A stretch of 64,000 nucleotides of DNA from an uncultured Ferrovum sp. GTDB lineage: Bacteria > Pseudomonadota > Gammaproteobacteria > Burkholderiales > Ferrovaceae. Position numbers and translations under genes: made by a program. The DNA lies in contig CAIVHB010000161.1 of NCBI GenBank assembly GCA_903905585.1, positions 1 to 64,000 of the forward strand, read 5' to 3'. The notes under the pieces were generated by a model. That model was not told where the DNA came from. It did no database searches and worked only from the letters and a program-made list of their open reading frames with translations. Positions 1-13,520 of this stretch are shown one piece after another. Position 1 is the first letter of the stretch, and the number at the start of each line of letters is the position of its first letter.

Positions 1-486
1 ATAACCGTCATTAAAGACGGCTACCACGGCGATACCAGCCGGATGTTCGAAGTCGGAAACGTTCCCAAGCACATCCAACGGCTCTGTAAGGTCACCTATG
101 AATGTATGTGGCGCGGGATCCGTGCCGTGAAAGCGGGCGCTTATTTGGGTGATATCGGACATGCCATCCAAGTGCACGCGGAGTCCTCAGGCTACTCGGT
201 AGTTCGCGAATTCTGCGGCCATGGCATCGGTACAGTCTTTCATGAAGACCCCCAGGTTTTGCACTACGGTCGCCCGGGCACCGGCATCAAACTTCAGGCA
301 GGAATGATCTTTACCATCGAACCGATGATCAATGCCGGTCAAGCAAAAATTCGCCAACTCGCAGACGGATGGACTATTGTTACTGCTGATCACAGCCCCT
401 CTGCCCAATGGGAACATACTATTCTTGTGACCGAAGACGGTTATGAAGTGCTCACCGTCTCTGACGGCACGCCTGCGCCTGCATGA
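1..486 (+). CDS. map: Type I methionine aminopeptidase, 3' part (5' end outside window)
   Basis: Cytosolic metalloenzyme that removes the initiator methionine from new proteins. The frame is open from base 1, so the N-terminal part lies to the left; 161 residues remain of a family of about 260. The MetAP metal ligands can be seen: Asp in GDTS near the start, His in GHGIG, Glu in TIEPM and Glu in WEHTI. An ATG at 43 is internal (DTSRMF motif) and is not the real start. The next gene, glnD, starts 22 bases beyond the stop. It works in sequence with the deformylase encoded at 3097-3633. Identification is secure; only the truncation is artificial. Confidence 0.97.
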   Translation: MTVIKDGYHGDTSRMFEVGNVPKHIQRLCKVTYECMWRGIRAVKAGAYLGDIGHAIQVHAESSGYSVVREFCGHGIGTVFHEDPQVLHYGRPGTGIKLQAGMIFTIEPMINAGQAKIRQLADGWTIVTADHSPSAQWEHTILVTEDGYEVLTVSDGTPAPA

Positions 487-508
487 CAGGCCTGAGCACA
501 CTGACTCA

Positions 509-3094
509 ATGAAGACGTCAGCACCCCCCCTAGATGAAAAGTTTTTAATTGCTGAATACCGCCAACTTTTAAAAACTAAACGTCTCGCTCTTCACGGGCA
601 ATACCTAAAGCGCCCTAAACCTGAGATGATGTTGCGTGCGCAGACCCGCTTAGTAGACTCAGTACTTTGCAAAATATGGTTAGCACTGAACCCACCCGAA
701 GATGCGGCACTCGCAGCGGTAGGAGGCTATGGTCGAGGAGAGCTTTACCCCTGTTCAGACATTGATGTCTTAATTCTCCTAGCGAAGCATGATGAAGAAG
801 GTCAGGCCTTTGCGGAACGCCTGGTGGGATTGCTGTGGGACATAGGCCTAGAAATTGGCCACAGCGTGCGCACCGTCGATGAGACCCTAGAAGAAGCGGC
901 CAAAGACCTCACCGTACTCACCAACTTATCTGAAGTTCGATCCTTAATAGATCCAAATAAAGAATTTGAGCACATCAAGCTGCGCTTGGTTGAACAGACA
1001 TCACGCAAGGAATTTGTTCTGGGTAAAGTAGAGGAACAAAAACAGCGTTATCTTCGTCATAACGATACTGCCTTTAATCTCGAACCCAATATCAAAGAAA
1101 GTCCCGGCGGTCTGCGCGATCTGCAAACAGTGATATGGCTGGCATGGGGAAAAGGAATCGGAAGCGATTGGGACGCGTTAGTTTCTCACGGAATCATCAG
1201 CAATGAAGAATTGCGCCGCATAAAACGTGATCAACGCGTATTACAAGACTTGCGCATACGCTTGCATCTTTTAGCTGGTCGCCGTGAAGACCGTCTGCTT
1301 TTCGATTATCAACATGAACTCGCCGAACAGTTTGGTTTCAAGGATGAAGGAACGCATCGCGCCAGCGAATTCCTAATGCAACGGTTTTTTAGAACTGCTA
1401 AATCTGTTGAACTGCTGAATACCATTCTCACCAGTCAGGTTCGTAATTGGCAACCTAATCCTATTGACCAAAAGGGCATCAAACTTGATGCGCATTTTGC
1501 CCGCTGGAATCGGCTGCTGGGCAATCTTAAAGAAGACGCTTTTGAGAAAGACCCCTCTCTTATTTTTAAGGCCTTGATTGCTTTTCAGCAGCACCCGGAA
1601 ATAAAGGGGTTTACCCCAACTGCACTAAGAGGTTTGTGGCGTGCCAGAAGATTGATAGATCGCCAGTTCCGGGCCTCCTCAAGCAATCAAGAATTGTTTA
1701 TGCAGATTCTGCGCGAACCACGCCGTGTGACGGATGTCCTGCGCCGCATGAACCGTTATGGGCTACTAGGACGCTACATTCCTGCATTTGGACGCATTGA
1801 AGGCCAGATGCAACATGATTTATTCCACGTTTATACGGTAGACGAGCACATCCTGCGTGTTCTTCGAAATGTGCGACGTTTTGCAGTTGCAGAATTTGAT
1901 CACGAGTTTCCCCTGTGCTCTGAACTCATGCAGGCATTTGATCGTCCTGAGGTCTTGTATCTCGCCGCTCTATTTCATGATATCGCCAAAGGTCGTGGCG
2001 GCGATCACTCCAGTCTAGGCTCCGTCGATGCCCGCAAATTCTGCAAACTACATGGCTTATCAGAAGATGATGTTGGACTGGTGGTATGGCTGGTTGAACA
2101 ACACTTACAAATGTCAGCAACGGCGCAAAAGCAAGACCTCTCTGATCCAGATGTAGTTAAAGCTTTTGCTAAAAAAGCAGGAAATGAACGTTATCTAGTC
2201 GCACTGTATCTTCTCACTGTGGCCGATGTGCGTGGAACCAGTCCTAAGGTATGGAATGCGTGGAAAGGTAAATTACTAGAAGATTTATTCCGCTCCTCGC
2301 GCCGTCAATTACAAGGACGAGCCGGCTCTCTTAGTGAAGTATTAGAATTAAAACGAAAAAAAGCAGCCAAGACTTTAAAGCAGTATGGCCTGGAAGCGGA
2401 CCGTTACGAGGCTTTTTGGAGCCGCCTGGATGATCTCTATTTTCAACGTCATGAAGTACAGGAAATTGCATGGCATACCCGCAGTCTATGTGATCGCCAT
2501 TTAAGCAAAAAACCTATCGTGCGTGCCCGTCTCTCCCCGCTGGGAGAGGGGATACAAGTGCTTATTTATGCCTCTGATGAGATTGCTTTATTTGCAAAAA
2601 TTTGCGGATTTTTTGAGCAGATGTCGTTCTCGATTGAGTTTGCCAAAATCCACACTTCACGAGACGGTTATGCTCTGGATAGTTTTCAAGTAATGCAGCG
2701 AGGGGATTCCAACAGTCATTATCGGGATGTCTTGGCACATATCGAAAAAACGCTCACAAAAGAACTCGCCAGCTCTGATGCGCTGATCAAGCCACGTATA
2801 GGAAGATTATCAAGACATGCTAAGCACTTCCCTATTGCAGCCAGAGCCGGATTAAGCGAGCCAGACAGAACAGGTGTCCGGGTTCTCACTCTGACTGCTA
2901 ACGATCAACCTGGTTTGCTGTATAGGGTTGCAAGAGTGTTACTCAATCACAAAGTAGCCCTGCACGGCGCAAAGATCAGCACCTTAGGTGAGCGCGCCGA
3001 GGATAGCCTGCTGATATCAAGCGGCGATTTAAATTCACCAGAGTCAGAACAAAACCTGAAAGACGAACTGATTAAGGTCTTGTCAGCGGCTTAA
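509..3094 (+). CDS. glnD: Bifunctional uridylyltransferase/uridylyl-removing enzyme GlnD
   Basis: Sensor of nitrogen status: it uridylylates PII proteins when glutamine is low and removes UMP when glutamine is high. Seen in order (861 residues): a nucleotidyltransferase motif GGYGRGELYPCSDID near residues 72-86; the GlnD linker with PNIKESPGGLRDLQT; an HD hydrolase motif (LFHDIAKGRGGDHS) near 489; and two C-terminal ACT domains (about 670-730 and 785-860) for glutamine sensing. An upstream in-frame ATG at 443 would overlap map by 44 bases and add residues unlike the family, so 509 is chosen, although its Shine-Dalgarno is weak. It converges on def with two bases between the stop codons. Confidence 0.97.
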   Translation: MKTSAPPLDEKFLIAEYRQLLKTKRLALHGQYLKRPKPEMMLRAQTRLVDSVLCKIWLALNPPEDAALAAVGGYGRGELYPCSDIDVLILLAKHDEEGQAFAERLVGLLWDIGLEIGHSVRTVDETLEEAAKDLTVLTNLSEVRSLIDPNKEFEHIKLRLVEQTSRKEFVLGKVEEQKQRYLRHNDTAFNLEPNIKESPGGLRDLQTVIWLAWGKGIGSDWDALVSHGIISNEELRRIKRDQRVLQDLRIRLHLLAGRREDRLLFDYQHELAEQFGFKDEGTHRASEFLMQRFFRTAKSVELLNTILTSQVRNWQPNPIDQKGIKLDAHFARWNRLLGNLKEDAFEKDPSLIFKALIAFQQHPEIKGFTPTALRGLWRARRLIDRQFRASSSNQELFMQILREPRRVTDVLRRMNRYGLLGRYIPAFGRIEGQMQHDLFHVYTVDEHILRVLRNVRRFAVAEFDHEFPLCSELMQAFDRPEVLYLAALFHDIAKGRGGDHSSLGSVDARKFCKLHGLSEDDVGLVVWLVEQHLQMSATAQKQDLSDPDVVKAFAKKAGNERYLVALYLLTVADVRGTSPKVWNAWKGKLLEDLFRSSRRQLQGRAGSLSEVLELKRKKAAKTLKQYGLEADRYEAFWSRLDDLYFQRHEVQEIAWHTRSLCDRHLSKKPIVRARLSPLGEGIQVLIYASDEIALFAKICGFFEQMSFSIEFAKIHTSRDGYALDSFQVMQRGDSNSHYRDVLAHIEKTLTKELASSDALIKPRIGRLSRHAKHFPIAARAGLSEPDRTGVRVLTLTANDQPGLLYRVARVLLNHKVALHGAKISTLGERAEDSLLISSGDLNSPESEQNLKDELIKVLSAA

Positions 3095-3096
3095 AA

Positions 3097-3633
3097 TCAA
3101 TCGTCTTCTGATTCATCCCTGTCTGGGAAAAGCACAGAGGTATATCCTAGTGCTCGTAAGTCGGTCATCCGCATGGGATACAAAACACCGATGAGGTGAT
3201 CGCATTCATGTTGCACCACACGCGCATGAAACCCCTGCACAGTGCGATCAATCACTTCACCCTTAGGATCAAAACCAGTGTAGCGAATATGTGAGTAGCG
3301 GGGCACAACCCCACGCAACCCTGGCACCGATAGGCACCCTTCCCAACCTTCCACCATTTCGTCTTCAATTGCAGTGATTTTAGGATTGATCAAAATAGTA
3401 TAGGGCACCTGCTCAGCATCGGGATAACGAGGGTTTTCCTTAACCCCAAATATCACGACTTGAAGACTCATACCAATTTGGGGGGCCGCCAATCCTGCGC
3501 CATTTGCGGCAATCATAGTGTCATGCATATCTTCCAGAAGAACTGCAAGCTCAGGAGTATTGAATTCAATAACAGGAGCTGCCTGCTGGAATAACACGGG
3601 GTGACCCATTCGTAAAATATCTCTCACCGCCAT
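3097..3633 (-). CDS. def: Peptide deformylase
   Basis: Removes the formyl group from the N-terminal methionine of nascent proteins, before methionine aminopeptidase acts. The 178-residue protein has all three family motifs: [10 protein letters not shown] (residues 45-54), EGCLSVPG with the metal-binding Cys100, and QHECDH with ligands His142 and His146 and catalytic Glu143. It is a single gene here, not paired with fmt as in many bacteria. It stands 42 bases after the phosphorylase gene start region in the minus-strand series and could be co-transcribed with it. Confidence 0.97.
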   Translation of the reverse strand: MAVRDILRMGHPVLFQQAAPVIEFNTPELAVLLEDMHDTMIAANGAGLAAPQIGMSLQVVIFGVKENPRYPDAEQVPYTILINPKITAIEDEMVEGWEGCLSVPGLRGVVPRYSHIRYTGFDPKGEVIDRTVQGFHARVVQHECDHLIGVLYPMRMTDLRALGYTSVLFPDRDESEDD

Positions 3634-3675
3634 CGCGCCTCTCCTTGAATGTTTTTTTCTTACCGTAGATTTAAG

Positions 3676-4431
3676 CTAACTGGGGTAGGCGACCAAACGG
3701 CTGGCACGATGTTCAATAATTCGGCGAACCTTGATCAAGCCTTCATCTAAAATGGCTACTATATCTTCCAACACAATTTGCTGAGCGCTATCTCCTTTCC
3801 CTGCAGCCCAATTAGCCACCACGGCTAACATCGCATAGGGCAGCGATAGCTCGCGAGCTAAAGAGGCTTCTGGCATTCCCGTCATCCCCACCAAGGTACC
3901 CCCATCTCGTTCAATGCGAGCGATCTCTGCGGCGGACTCCAAACGCGGACCATTGGTTGCGGCATACACACCGCCATATTCGACGGATTGCCCTGCTGCT
4001 TGAGTAGCCTGCAAAATAGCTTCACGCACAGCGTTGTCAAATGGCCAAGTGAAATCAATATGCACGACTGGCTGCCCTGCTCCTTCATGGAAAGTATGCT
4101 TACGACCACTGGTGTAATCAATCATTTGATCCGGAACGATCAGCTTACCCGGTCCCGCATTTTCAGAAATCCCTCCAACCGAATTCACTGCAATCACTTC
4201 TTTTACCCCAAGCTCTTTCAGCGCCCACATATTGGCGCGATAGTTAATTTCATGCGGAGCTAAGGTATGGCCATTACCATGCCGCGCCAAAAAGACAATT
4301 TCTACTCCACCCAGATGACCAAAGGTTGCTGGACTTGAAGGTTCACCATAGGGTGTTCGTAATACCTGACGACGGGTAATTTCCAAGTTTTCAAGATTGG
4401 ATAATCCAGACCCACCAATAATGGCTAACAT
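3676..4431 (-). CDS. S-methyl-5'-thioinosine (or thioadenosine) phosphorylase
   Basis: Purine nucleoside phosphorylase of the MtnP/MTIP family, 251 residues. The N-terminal IIGGSGL phosphate-binding motif, the RHG(N/H) motif, NYRAN(M/L)WALK, VNSVGGI, DYTSGR(K/E)HT and GMTGMPEA(S/A)LAREL match, from memory, the Pseudomonas aeruginosa S-methyl-5'-thioinosine phosphorylase more closely than classical MTA phosphorylase. MTIP cleaves methylthioinosine to hypoxanthine and 5-methylthioribose 1-phosphate in polyamine and AHL by-product salvage. The neighbouring phosphoribosyltransferase would take the hypoxanthine. A TGGAG Shine-Dalgarno stands before the ATG. MTIP versus MTAP specificity is inferred from motif resemblance, not proven. 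Confidence 0.88.
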   Translation of the reverse strand: MLAIIGGSGLSNLENLEITRRQVLRTPYGEPSSPATFGHLGGVEIVFLARHGNGHTLAPHEINYRANMWALKELGVKEVIAVNSVGGISENAGPGKLIVPDQMIDYTSGRKHTFHEGAGQPVVHIDFTWPFDNAVREAILQATQAAGQSVEYGGVYAATNGPRLESAAEIARIERDGGTLVGMTGMPEASLARELSLPYAMLAVVANWAAGKGDSAQQIVLEDIVAILDEGLIKVRRIIEHRASRLVAYPS

Positions 4432-4470
4432 ACAAACACTCCAGTAAAGTAATGATCAAAAAATAAGCGA

Positions 4471-5085
4471 TTAAGCATTGAGTGCATCGGGGCTTGGTGC
4501 ATCGGGGCTTGGTGCATCGGGGCTTGGAGCATCGGGGTTCAGCGCATAAATATCAGGCAGATTACGCCATAAGCCATAGGCATCCATGCCGCATCCAAAG
4601 ACATATCGATCAGGAAGGGGAAGACCGATGTAATCACTCTTCATGGGTTTAGGACGCCCATGCTCTTTATCTGTAAGAACGGCGGTGAGCACTTTACTTG
4701 CCCCATCTGCCAACAATACTTCGCGAATCAGTGCCAAAGTTTCCCCTTCGTCCAAAATATCGTCTAGCAATAAGACCACCCGATCTTTTACAGAAGTCTT
4801 AGGTTTAAGCGACCACCGCATCTCCCCACCCCCCGTGGTATCTCCATAGCGAGACGCTTTCAGCACATCAAATTCCAATGGAAATTGAAGCAATGGCAGC
4901 AGATACCCTGTGAATACCACAGCCCCACCCATCACAGACAATACAAGCGGAAAACTGTCTTTAAGGTCGCTGGAAATTTCTAGCGCCAAGCGCTTTACTG
5001 CTGATTGAACTTCATCACTCGTAACAATGCGCTCCGCATGATTAAGGAGTTTTTTTGCAAACACGGCCCGCTCTGGCATGCTCAT
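4471..5085 (-). CDS. hpt: Hypoxanthine-guanine phosphoribosyltransferase with repeated C-terminal tail
   Basis: Converts hypoxanthine or guanine plus PRPP to IMP or GMP. The type I phosphoribosyltransferase PRPP loop VVLLLDDILDEGETL is at about residues 104-118, and SVMGGAVVFTGYLLPLL resembles the hypoxanthine-guanine subfamily of beta- and gammaproteobacteria, which carries out the same role as Hpt. The last 20 or so residues are a low-complexity tail, SPDAP repeated, encoded by four 15-base units, and are not part of the fold. The gene lies three bases from galU and 39 bases before the methylthioinosine phosphorylase, suggesting a purine salvage pair. The exact base preference (hypoxanthine, guanine, xanthine) cannot be read from the sequence. 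Confidence 0.88.
   Translation of the reverse strand: MSMPERAVFAKKLLNHAERIVTSDEVQSAVKRLALEISSDLKDSFPLVLSVMGGAVVFTGYLLPLLQFPLEFDVLKASRYGDTTGGGEMRWSLKPKTSVKDRVVLLLDDILDEGETLALIREVLLADGASKVLTAVLTDKEHGRPKPMKSDYIGLPLPDRYVFGCGMDAYGLWRNLPDIYALNPDAPSPDAPSPDAPSPDALNA
4483..4542 (-). repeat. Four 15-base tandem repeats in the 3' end of hpt
   Basis: Units of 15 bases (plus-strand form TGCATCGGGGCTTGG) begin at 4483, 4498, 4513 and 4528. The first three are identical and the last has diverged. Each unit encodes Ser-Pro-Asp-Ala-Pro/Leu at the C-terminus of the phosphoribosyltransferase. Because 15 is a multiple of three, slippage would change tail length without shifting the frame. Confidence 0.95.
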
Positions 5086-5088
5086 GAT

Positions 5089-5988
5089 TTATGCTCCGTG
5101 CTGCATGAATTGATTCAGGTGTGCTTGGAATTCTGCACCCACTTCAGGATGTTTTACCCCGAGTGCTAGGGTTGCTTTGAGCAAACCAATCTTGCTGCCG
5201 CAGTCATAGCGAATACCCTCGAACTCCCAAGCCAACACCGGCTCTTCCCGCATCATTGCGGCAATACCATCCGTGAGCTGAATCTCGCCCCCTTTGCCTG
5301 GCGCAAGCGCTTCGAGGTGACGAAAGATAGAGGGAGACAAGATATAGCGGCCCACCACGCCTAAATCAGAAGGCGTATCTTCAGGTTTAGGTTTTTCTAC
5401 AATGCCGGTAACCCGATGGGTGCGTGGCCCCATCTCTTCGCTCGCAATCATGCCGTATTGCGAGCTTTGTGATCGAGGTACTTTTTGTACACCGAGGACG
5501 GATGCATAACTGCGTTGATATAGTGCAGCCATTTGACCCAGTACAGGATGCACAGCATCAATCAAGTCATCCGCAAGCAATACTGCAAAAGGCTCTTGTC
5601 CCACCAATTGACGCGCGCACAACACAGCATGCCCCAATCCCAATGCTTCAGCCTGACGGATATACACACAGCTCACATTAGGGGGCAATAAAGATCGCAC
5701 TTGTTGCAGGAGCTCATTCTTGCCACGAGAAGCCAGTTCCGCCTCAAGTTCGTAAGCTTTATCGAAGTGATCTTCAATTGCCCGCTTGCCTCGGCCCGTG
5801 ACAAAAATCAATTCAGTGATTCCTGCTTCAATCGCTTCTTCTACTGCATATTGAATAAGAGGTTTATCCACCACAGGCAGCATTTCTTTAGGACTGGCTT
5901 TGGTAGCAGGCAAGAATCGGGTACCCATACCAGCAACTGGAAAAACAGCTTTTGTGACTTTTACCATCGGATTATTCTTTGTATTCAC
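5089..5988 (-). CDS. galU: UTP-glucose-1-phosphate uridylyltransferase
   Basis: Makes UDP-glucose from UTP and glucose 1-phosphate for exopolysaccharide, LPS core and trehalose pathways. The 299-residue protein carries the nucleotidyltransferase signature [12 protein letters not shown] and the downstream [14 protein letters not shown], followed by the GalU motifs VLLADDLI and VGRYIL. Two starts are possible: GTG at 5988, preceded by AAAGAGAG at good spacing, or ATG at 5967 with a poorer ribosome site; GTG is preferred. It sits between ligA and hpt in the minus-strand series. Confidence 0.96.
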   Translation of the reverse strand: MNTKNNPMVKVTKAVFPVAGMGTRFLPATKASPKEMLPVVDKPLIQYAVEEAIEAGITELIFVTGRGKRAIEDHFDKAYELEAELASRGKNELLQQVRSLLPPNVSCVYIRQAEALGLGHAVLCARQLVGQEPFAVLLADDLIDAVHPVLGQMAALYQRSYASVLGVQKVPRSQSSQYGMIASEEMGPRTHRVTGIVEKPKPEDTPSDLGVVGRYILSPSIFRHLEALAPGKGGEIQLTDGIAAMMREEPVLAWEFEGIRYDCGSKIGLLKATLALGVKHPEVGAEFQAHLNQFMQHGA

Positions 5989-6019
5989 TCTACACTCTCT
6001 TTATATTTAAAGATCACAT

Positions 6020-9445
<3,426 letters not shown>

Positions 9446-9449
<4 letters not shown>

Positions 9450-12400
9450 GCGCTCTTACTCTCCTCGCGGGTGCCATCACCCATCATTCGAACTGCTTCT
9501 TCTAGGTCTACCGCTACCATACGCGATACCCCAGATTCTGCCATGGTAATTCCAACCAGATGTTGCGCCATTTCCATCGCAATACGGTTATGCGAAATAA
9601 ACAGGAACTGCGTGGTCTCGGCCATTTTTTTAACAAGGCGGGCATAACGCTCCGTGTTCGCATCATCAAGCGGTGCATCCACCTCGTCTAGTAAACAGAA
9701 AGGGGCAGGATTCAGTTGGAACATTGAGAATACCAGTGCCAAGGCTGATAGTGCTTTTTCGCCACCGGATAGCAAATGAATTGAACTGGTTTTTTTTCCT
9801 GGCGGCTGCGCAATAACCAGGACACCCGCATCAAGAATTTCTTCACCCGTGAGTTCAATACGCGCTTGCCCGCCCCCAAATAAGGTGGGGAATAACTCGC
9901 TAAAGCTGGCGTTGACTCGATCAAATGTATGACGTAACAACTCTCGGGTTTCGCGATCAATTTTACGCATTGCACTCTCAAGTGTTTCCGTTGCTTCTTT
10001 CAAGTCAGCCACTTGCGCATCAAGGAAGGCCTTGCGTTCTTGAGATGTTTCGAGTTCTGCAAGGGCAGCAAGATTAACGGGGCCAAGTGCTGCGATAGAT
10101 TTCTCTAATTGTGCGATTTCTGAAGCCAAGCCAGTAGTTTTACCGCGCAGCTCTAAATTTACTTTGAGCTGAGCTTCATCTGCTTCACGTTCCAGCAGAG
10201 CTTGTGCAGCAGTCTCATAATGAATGCGTGCCTCTTGCTCTTTCAGTCGCAAGTCTTGCATACGATCACGCAGAGGGATCAGCGCTTGTTCTGCAGAGAG
10301 TCTAGCCCGATCGTATTCATTCACGGCAGCAGCATGGGTATCGAAATCTGCGCGTGCTGCCAACAGGGTGGATTCACGTTGTGAACGCAATACCAAGAGA
10401 TCTTGCAACTTTGCCTCGAGTTCTGCTGGGTTGATAGCTTGTATCTCTTGATATAAGGAAAGCTGCTGGGGATCACGCTGTTTTAGGCGCTGCTCGATTT
10501 GATGAAGAGATTGACGAGAGTGACTCAAACGCTCTTGCGCAGTGCGTTCTAAAAACACTGCTTCTTGCTCAGATTTCTCATTTGCTTGAACGGCTAGACG
10601 CACCATCTCAAGTGCTTGGCTTGCCTCTCGCCATGCTGCTTCACGGGCTTGAAGCGCGCGTTGTTGATCACGCATGTGTTGCTCGAGTTGCTGTAATTGT
10701 TCCGTTTGCTCCAAACGACGCTGTTGTTCAGTTTTCTGAGCACTTTCAATTTCTGCTTTGTCACGATCAAGTTCACGTGTGCGCTGATGATAGCGATCAA
10801 CCAGACCATTCAGGCGTGTGCGCTCAACTTCAAACTGGTGCTGTTGATTTCGTATTGCACTCAATGCCACCTGAGATGTTTCAAGTTGAGATCTCAAAGC
10901 ACGTGAGCTTGCTTCTAAATCTGCCAGATACTGGCGACAAGCCTTAGCGGCCGCTTCAAGTGGGCCTCGTCTGATTTCACAATCATCAATTTCACGAGCA
11001 CGCGCGAGCGCACCATGTACCTCAGTGCGTGGAGAAAAGAAACGCAAGAGGGTTGAAGTGAGTGCATGACCTGCTTGAGTAATGATGACCTGACCGGGCG
11101 CTAATTGCGAAACGAAGCCCATCGCAATCTCGAGAGTGGGAGCACAAATTGCGTCACGCATCCAATGATCTAAAACTGCATCAAGTTGAGGGGTGAGCGC
11201 ACGCACTTTTGAGCGTAGCGAAGGGCCAAGGGTAGATGAAGCATTCAGGCTCGGGGAATGACTGAACGCAGACGCCAGCCCACCAGAATAAAAACTTTGC
11301 CCCCCCGCAGCGGGTTCATCACCCCAATTTAGTGCCTGATCTAAGTGAGGAAGTTCTACTGCATTTAAGCGTGCACCCAAGACTGCTTCGATGGCATCTT
11401 CCCAGCCTGCATCTACACTTATACCTTGCCAGAAACGCGGAGCATCAACTAAACCTTGGCGGGACAAGAAGGCTTGTGCATCGCCACGCTGAATCGCGCG
11501 CGCTTGCATCGCTAACAGTGCTTCTAATTCAGCCACACATCGACGTAAGGCGCCTTCGGCTTCGGTAACCTCAGCCCGCGCTGATGCGAGTTGTACCTCT
11601 ATACGATTCAGTGCAGTGCGACGATGATCGAGTTGGCAATCTAAAATATTGCCTTGAATTTCGGTATCTCGAACGAGAACGGTCAACCTGTTTAATTTAC
11701 CAAGATCAGGGGCCTGTAATCCGCCTCTCTCTTGCTCTGCTCTTGTTGCACGTTCTTGCAACTGATGCATCATGCGCTCGCTGTTCCGCAACTCGCTGCG
11801 AGCCACTCCTGCCCCCTGCTCGACACGTGCCAATTCCGCCCGCAGTGCATTCAGCTCAGTTTGAAGATCCTTGTTGCGTCGCTCCGCGGGGGGCAGCGCT
11901 TCTTTATCCATGACCAAGCGTGCACCCACATCTTGTACACGCAAAGTTGCGTCAGCTAGCGCGGTGATCAGAGAACGCTCTCGGTCTTCTTCTTCGCTAA
12001 GGCGCTGTTTATCCTGCTCTAACTCGATTTGCAACTGGTTGCGCTGCGACTCTAGTCGCGCTCTTGTTGAACGCATGTTATCCAAGCGCTGGCGCAATTG
12101 TCCCAGTTCAGCATCCACTTCATAAAGTCGACCTTGATGTTGATTGAGCGCCTCAGAAGACACTTGCTGGGCTTGGCGCGATTGCTCAGTGAAGCGCTCT
12201 GCTTCCCGCAGGCGCGCAGTTTCAGCTTCAATGTCTGTTTGCTTGCGCTCAATCTCTAACTGCGCATTTTGACGAGACGCCTCCGCATCCATCCGCTTCA
12301 CCAACAATTGCATGTCCTGCAGCCAGGAACTGCGCTGACGCAATTCATTAAATTTAGAGGCAACCTCAGCCTGGCTTTGCAGAGTGAAAATGCGGTTTTC

Positions 12401-13012
12401 TAGCTCTTTCTGCACATCCTCGGTCCGAGCGAGATGCTGTCGGCTATCCGCCAACCGTGATTCAGTTTCACGCCTTCTTTCACGGTATTTGGAGATACCC
12501 GCTGCTTCTTCCAGAAAAACACGGATTTCTTCGGGCTTAGACTCGATGATCCGCGAGATCATCCCTTGTTCAACAATCGCATAGGCTCTAGGGCCTAGGC
12601 CAGTCCCCAAAAAAATATCCTGTACATCACGACGACGCACATGAAGATTGTTAATGAAGTATTGGGAATCACCATCGCGAGTAAGCACGCGACGAACCGA
12701 AAGCTCGGCGTATTGGCCCCACTGCCCTGGGGCACGCCCTTCGGCGTTATCAAATAGCAGTTCTACACTGGCGCGACCTTGAGGCTTACGAGTAGTGGTT
12801 CCTCCAAAGATCACGTCCTGCATCGTTTCACCGCGCAAGTGTTTGGCAGAAGACTCACCCAGCACCCAACGGACGGCATCAATCACATTGGATTTACCGC
12901 AACCATTGGGACCTACGACGCCTACCAAACGGCCGGCGACCGGGATCACCGTCGGCTCTGCGAAGGACTTAAAACCAGCAAGTTTGATTGACTTTAGATG
13001 CAATTTGGCCAA
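9446..13012 (-). CDS. smc: Chromosome partition protein SMC
   Basis: Core ATPase of the SMC-ScpA-ScpB condensin that organises the chromosome. The 1188-residue length is typical. Walker A GPNGCGKSN is near residues 33-41. A long coiled coil rich in Glu, Gln and Arg runs from about 165 to 500, a hinge (starting near FWQGISVDAGWEDA, about 520-660) interrupts it, and a second coil follows. The C-terminal head carries the ABC signature LLSGGEKALSALAL near 1080 and Walker B CLLDEVDAPLDD. The partners scpA and scpB are in the same window at 20249-21828. The gene starts 49 bases from the divergent queF. Confidence 0.97.
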
Positions 13013-13061
13013 CGACGACTAGAATAGTGGGATTTTACCCGATTCTAAGGACGCCTTCTCA

Positions 13062-13520
13062 ATGACTACACGTAAAAGCAACGCCGTTAAGGCACAACCC
13101 AGCAAAAAACTAGATACCTTTTCCAGCCCAAGCCCTCAGCGGGATTTTGTGATTCACATGGAAATCCCTGAATTCACTTGCATGTGCCCGCTGACTGGCC
13201 AACCTGATTTTGCCCATTTCACACTGGATTACATTCCCAATAAAAAATGCGTTGAACTCAAGAGTCTAAAGCTCTATATGTGGTCTTATCGCGATGAAGG
13301 TGCTTTTCATGAAGCCGTCACCAATCGCATACTGGATGATCTAATCGCCGCAACCGCACCCCGATATATGCGTTTAACAGCTCGCTGGTATGTGCGTGGT
13401 GGGATTTTCACAAACGTGGTGGTCGATCACCGCGCCAAAGGATGGAAACCAGCCCCTTTGGTAGATCTTCCCTCTTTTAAGGCAGAATCCCCCATTCGAG
13501 ATCAAATTTCATCGCTATGA
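13062..13520 (+). CDS. queF: NADPH-dependent 7-cyano-7-deazaguanine reductase QueF
   Basis: Reduces preQ0 to preQ1 in queuosine biosynthesis. At 152 residues it is the short, unimodular form. The T-fold motif is intact: [13 protein letters not shown] contains the nucleophilic cysteine (Cys42 by family alignment) and Asp49, and [18 protein letters not shown] is the QueF signature with the substrate-binding Glu65. An AAGGA Shine-Dalgarno stands about 10 bases before the ATG. The stop overlaps the dapC start (ATGA). The intergenic 50 bases to smc were examined for a preQ1 riboswitch and none is convincing. Confidence 0.95.
   Translation: MTTRKSNAVKAQPSKKLDTFSSPSPQRDFVIHMEIPEFTCMCPLTGQPDFAHFTLDYIPNKKCVELKSLKLYMWSYRDEGAFHEAVTNRILDDLIAATAPRYMRLTARWYVRGGIFTNVVVDHRAKGWKPAPLVDLPSFKAESPIRDQISSL

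Noticed and set aside
443-508. Longer GlnD N-terminus starting at 443
   Set aside because: It overlaps map by 44 bases and its residues do not resemble GlnD proteins.
13013-13061. Possible preQ1 riboswitch before queF
   Set aside because: An imperfect inverted repeat (AGAAT...ATTCT with GGG...CCC) is present, but the conserved preQ1-I loop and A-rich tail are absent.
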